Below are positions 44,990 through 46,168 of a stretch of DNA of 46,168 bases, piece by piece (position 1 is the first letter of the stretch; each line of letters begins with the position of its first letter). The notes under the pieces are model-generated. The model made no database searches. It saw only the letters and a program-made list of their open reading frames with translations, and was not told the DNA's origin. The DNA is taken from positions 1-46,168 of the forward strand of contig JAQTYQ010000025.1 of assembly GCA_028688225.1 (NCBI GenBank), written 5' to 3'. The translations under genes were made by a program, and so were the position numbers. The DNA comes from Opitutaceae bacterium (GTDB lineage: Bacteria > Verrucomicrobiota > Verrucomicrobiia > Opitutales > Opitutaceae).

Positions 44990-46043
44990 ATGCCGCCTCC
45001 GCGCCCTGCACCCAGACCGTCGCCCGACCGCGACTTCCTGCCGCCCGCTCACGACTGGCGCACCACCGACGAGCACGAGCGACTGCGGCGCCGCTTGCGC
45101 GCCCAGGAAGAGCAGCCGCGTGTGCGTCCGCTCGATCCCGGTCCGCACGCGTTCGGCCGCTATGAAATCGGCTCCCGCAGCGGGCGCACCTACACCGTCG
45201 AGCTGCGCGCCCTTGGCGCGACGCCCGTGGCCGCCTGCACCTGTGTGGATTTCCGCATCAACGGCCTCGGCACGTGCAAACACGTCGAAGCCGTGCTCGC
45301 CCACGCACAACGCGTCCGCCGCACGGCATGGAAACGCAGCGGGCGCGACGGCCCGCCCTGGGTGCCCCTCGTGCCGGCGGCCGACGGCGCCACACTGGCC
45401 GTCGAGGGCGCGCGCGACCGCCTGCCGCTCGGCCTCCAGCCGCTTTTCGACAGCGACGGCCGCCTGACCGGCGCAGCGCCGGAGGAATTCGTCGAACGCC
45501 TCCAGCGCCAGCCGTTGAGCCGCGTCCGCCTCGCCCTCGAGGTCGAACCCTGGCTGGAGGCGCGACGCCGGACCGGCGAGCGACTCGCCCTGCGCCACGA
45601 CTACGAGGCGAAGGTCCAGTCCGGCGAATGGCCGGCGCATGAGACGCTCGTGCCGCTCTTTCCCTACCAGCGCGAAGGCATGCTGCACCTGGCCTTCACC
45701 GAGCGCGCCCTGCTGGCCGACGAGATGGGCCTCGGCAAGACCATCCAGGCCATTGCCGCCTGCGCGTTGTTGCACCGCCTCGTGCGCGCGCAACGCGTGC
45801 TCGTCGTCAGCCCCGCCTCGCTCAAGACTGAGTGGGAAGAACAGATCCACCGGTTCACCGCGCTCTCTCTGCAGATCGTGTACGGCGGCCGCCTCCAGCG
45901 GCTGGCGTGCTACGACCCCAGGCGGGCGCCCTTCTTCACCCTCTGCAACTACGAGCAGATCGTCGCCGACGCCCTCGACCTCAACGCGCGACTCCAGCCC
46001 GACGTCGTCGTGCTCGACGAAGCCCAACGCATCAAGAATTGGA
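44990..46043 (+). pseudogene. SWIM/SNF2 helicase gene, interrupted after the DEAQ box
   Basis: The N-terminal region carries a SWIM zinc finger (C83, C85, C96, H98 in ACTCVDF...TCKHVEAV). The SNF2 ATPase start follows, with the DEMGLGKT Walker A (244-251) and DEAQ (343-346) in LDEAQRIKNW. Up to codon 351-352 it is a normal SNF2/Rad54-type remodeller. The frame then runs into non-homologous residues and stops at 46141, because the 3' end of a group II intron lies there. Lobe 2 of the helicase is missing. The intron is antisense to the gene, so it cannot be spliced out of this mRNA; the gene is therefore probably dead unless lobe 2 continues past the window in a rearranged form. Confidence 0.8.
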
Positions 46044-46168
46044 ATCGAGTAGCCGGGGGAGGTTGCCCTCCCCGGCTCTCACACCACCGGACGTACGGTT
46101 CACGTATCGCGGCGGTTCCGAAGCGGCTGATTGGTCCATGAGCGGTGCAGATCAGATAGACTGAGCAG
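46044..46168 (-). mobile_element. 3' end of a group II intron (domains V and VI), continuing past the window
   Basis: Read on the minus strand, 46083-46116 folds as a domain V hairpin (ACCGCC...GGTGGT arms) with a GTGA tetraloop. It is followed by domain VI at 46047-46080: a GAG/CTC base, a bulged A (complement of 46050) as branch point, a GC stem of about 11 pairs with one bulge, and a small loop. The intron's 3' end lies at about 46044. Its body and any reverse-transcriptase gene lie to the right, outside the window. It sits within the SNF2 gene, antisense to it. Confidence 0.72.

Noticed and set aside
46044..46141. Extra C-terminal residues of the SNF2 protein
   Set aside because: They are translated intron sequence (domains VI and V in antisense), not helicase residues.

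Overview
The window is GC-rich bacterial DNA that most resembles the Opitutaceae (Verrucomicrobiota). This is an inference from gene content: an ECF-sigma / FecR / STN-TonB-receptor relay beside secreted glycosidases and a sulfatase, a single-chain alpha2 glycyl-tRNA synthetase, many signal-peptide proteins, and intergenic spacers with palindromic repeats. No rRNA, tRNA or CRISPR array was seen.

Positions 1-25.7 kb read almost entirely leftward and form a polysaccharide-utilisation locus. In transcription order it runs: ECF sigma factor (25661-25083), FecR-like anti-sigma factor, repeat-rich spacer, TonB-dependent receptor with an STN signalling domain, a sulfatase fused to a six-hairpin glycosidase domain (D), a paralogous glycosidase (C), an SUMF1/FGE-like protein, glycosidase B, a GH127/DUF1680-type enzyme, glycosidase A, and a translationally coupled trio of sodium/solute symporter, nitrilase-family hydrolase and double metallo-beta-lactamase-fold protein. 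A second ECF sigma factor runs off the left edge. The four glycosidase domains fall into two pairs (A/B and C/D). A 196-bp cassette (spacer, leader and signal peptide) is shared between otherwise unrelated enzyme genes, so the locus was built by duplication and module shuffling. Two gene remnants lie between its genes.

Positions 25.8-38.2 kb, also leftward, hold a sulfur-assimilation block. An Rrf2 regulator behind an AT-rich promoter is followed by a DUF2292 peptide, a porin, a sulfate-binding protein, an M14-like pseudoenzyme, a truncated Tat/solute-binding-protein remnant, an intact M14-like metallohydrolase, CysT, CysW, CysA and CysK. After a hairpin come DUF2892, a FadL-type outer-membrane protein and O-acetylhomoserine sulfhydrylase. 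A sulfatase locus sitting next to a sulfate-import regulon makes biochemical sense, because desulfation of a glycan releases sulfate.

Positions 38.2-46.2 kb are mixed: a hypothetical protein, a secreted protein with four TonB-C-like repeats, glycyl-tRNA synthetase, a Fic-domain protein with its own winged helix, an AbrB/PIN toxin-antitoxin pair, and a SWIM/SNF2 helicase gene broken after its DEAQ box by the 3' end (domains V-VI) of a group II intron lying antisense to the gene. Short apparent gene remnants lie between these genes.
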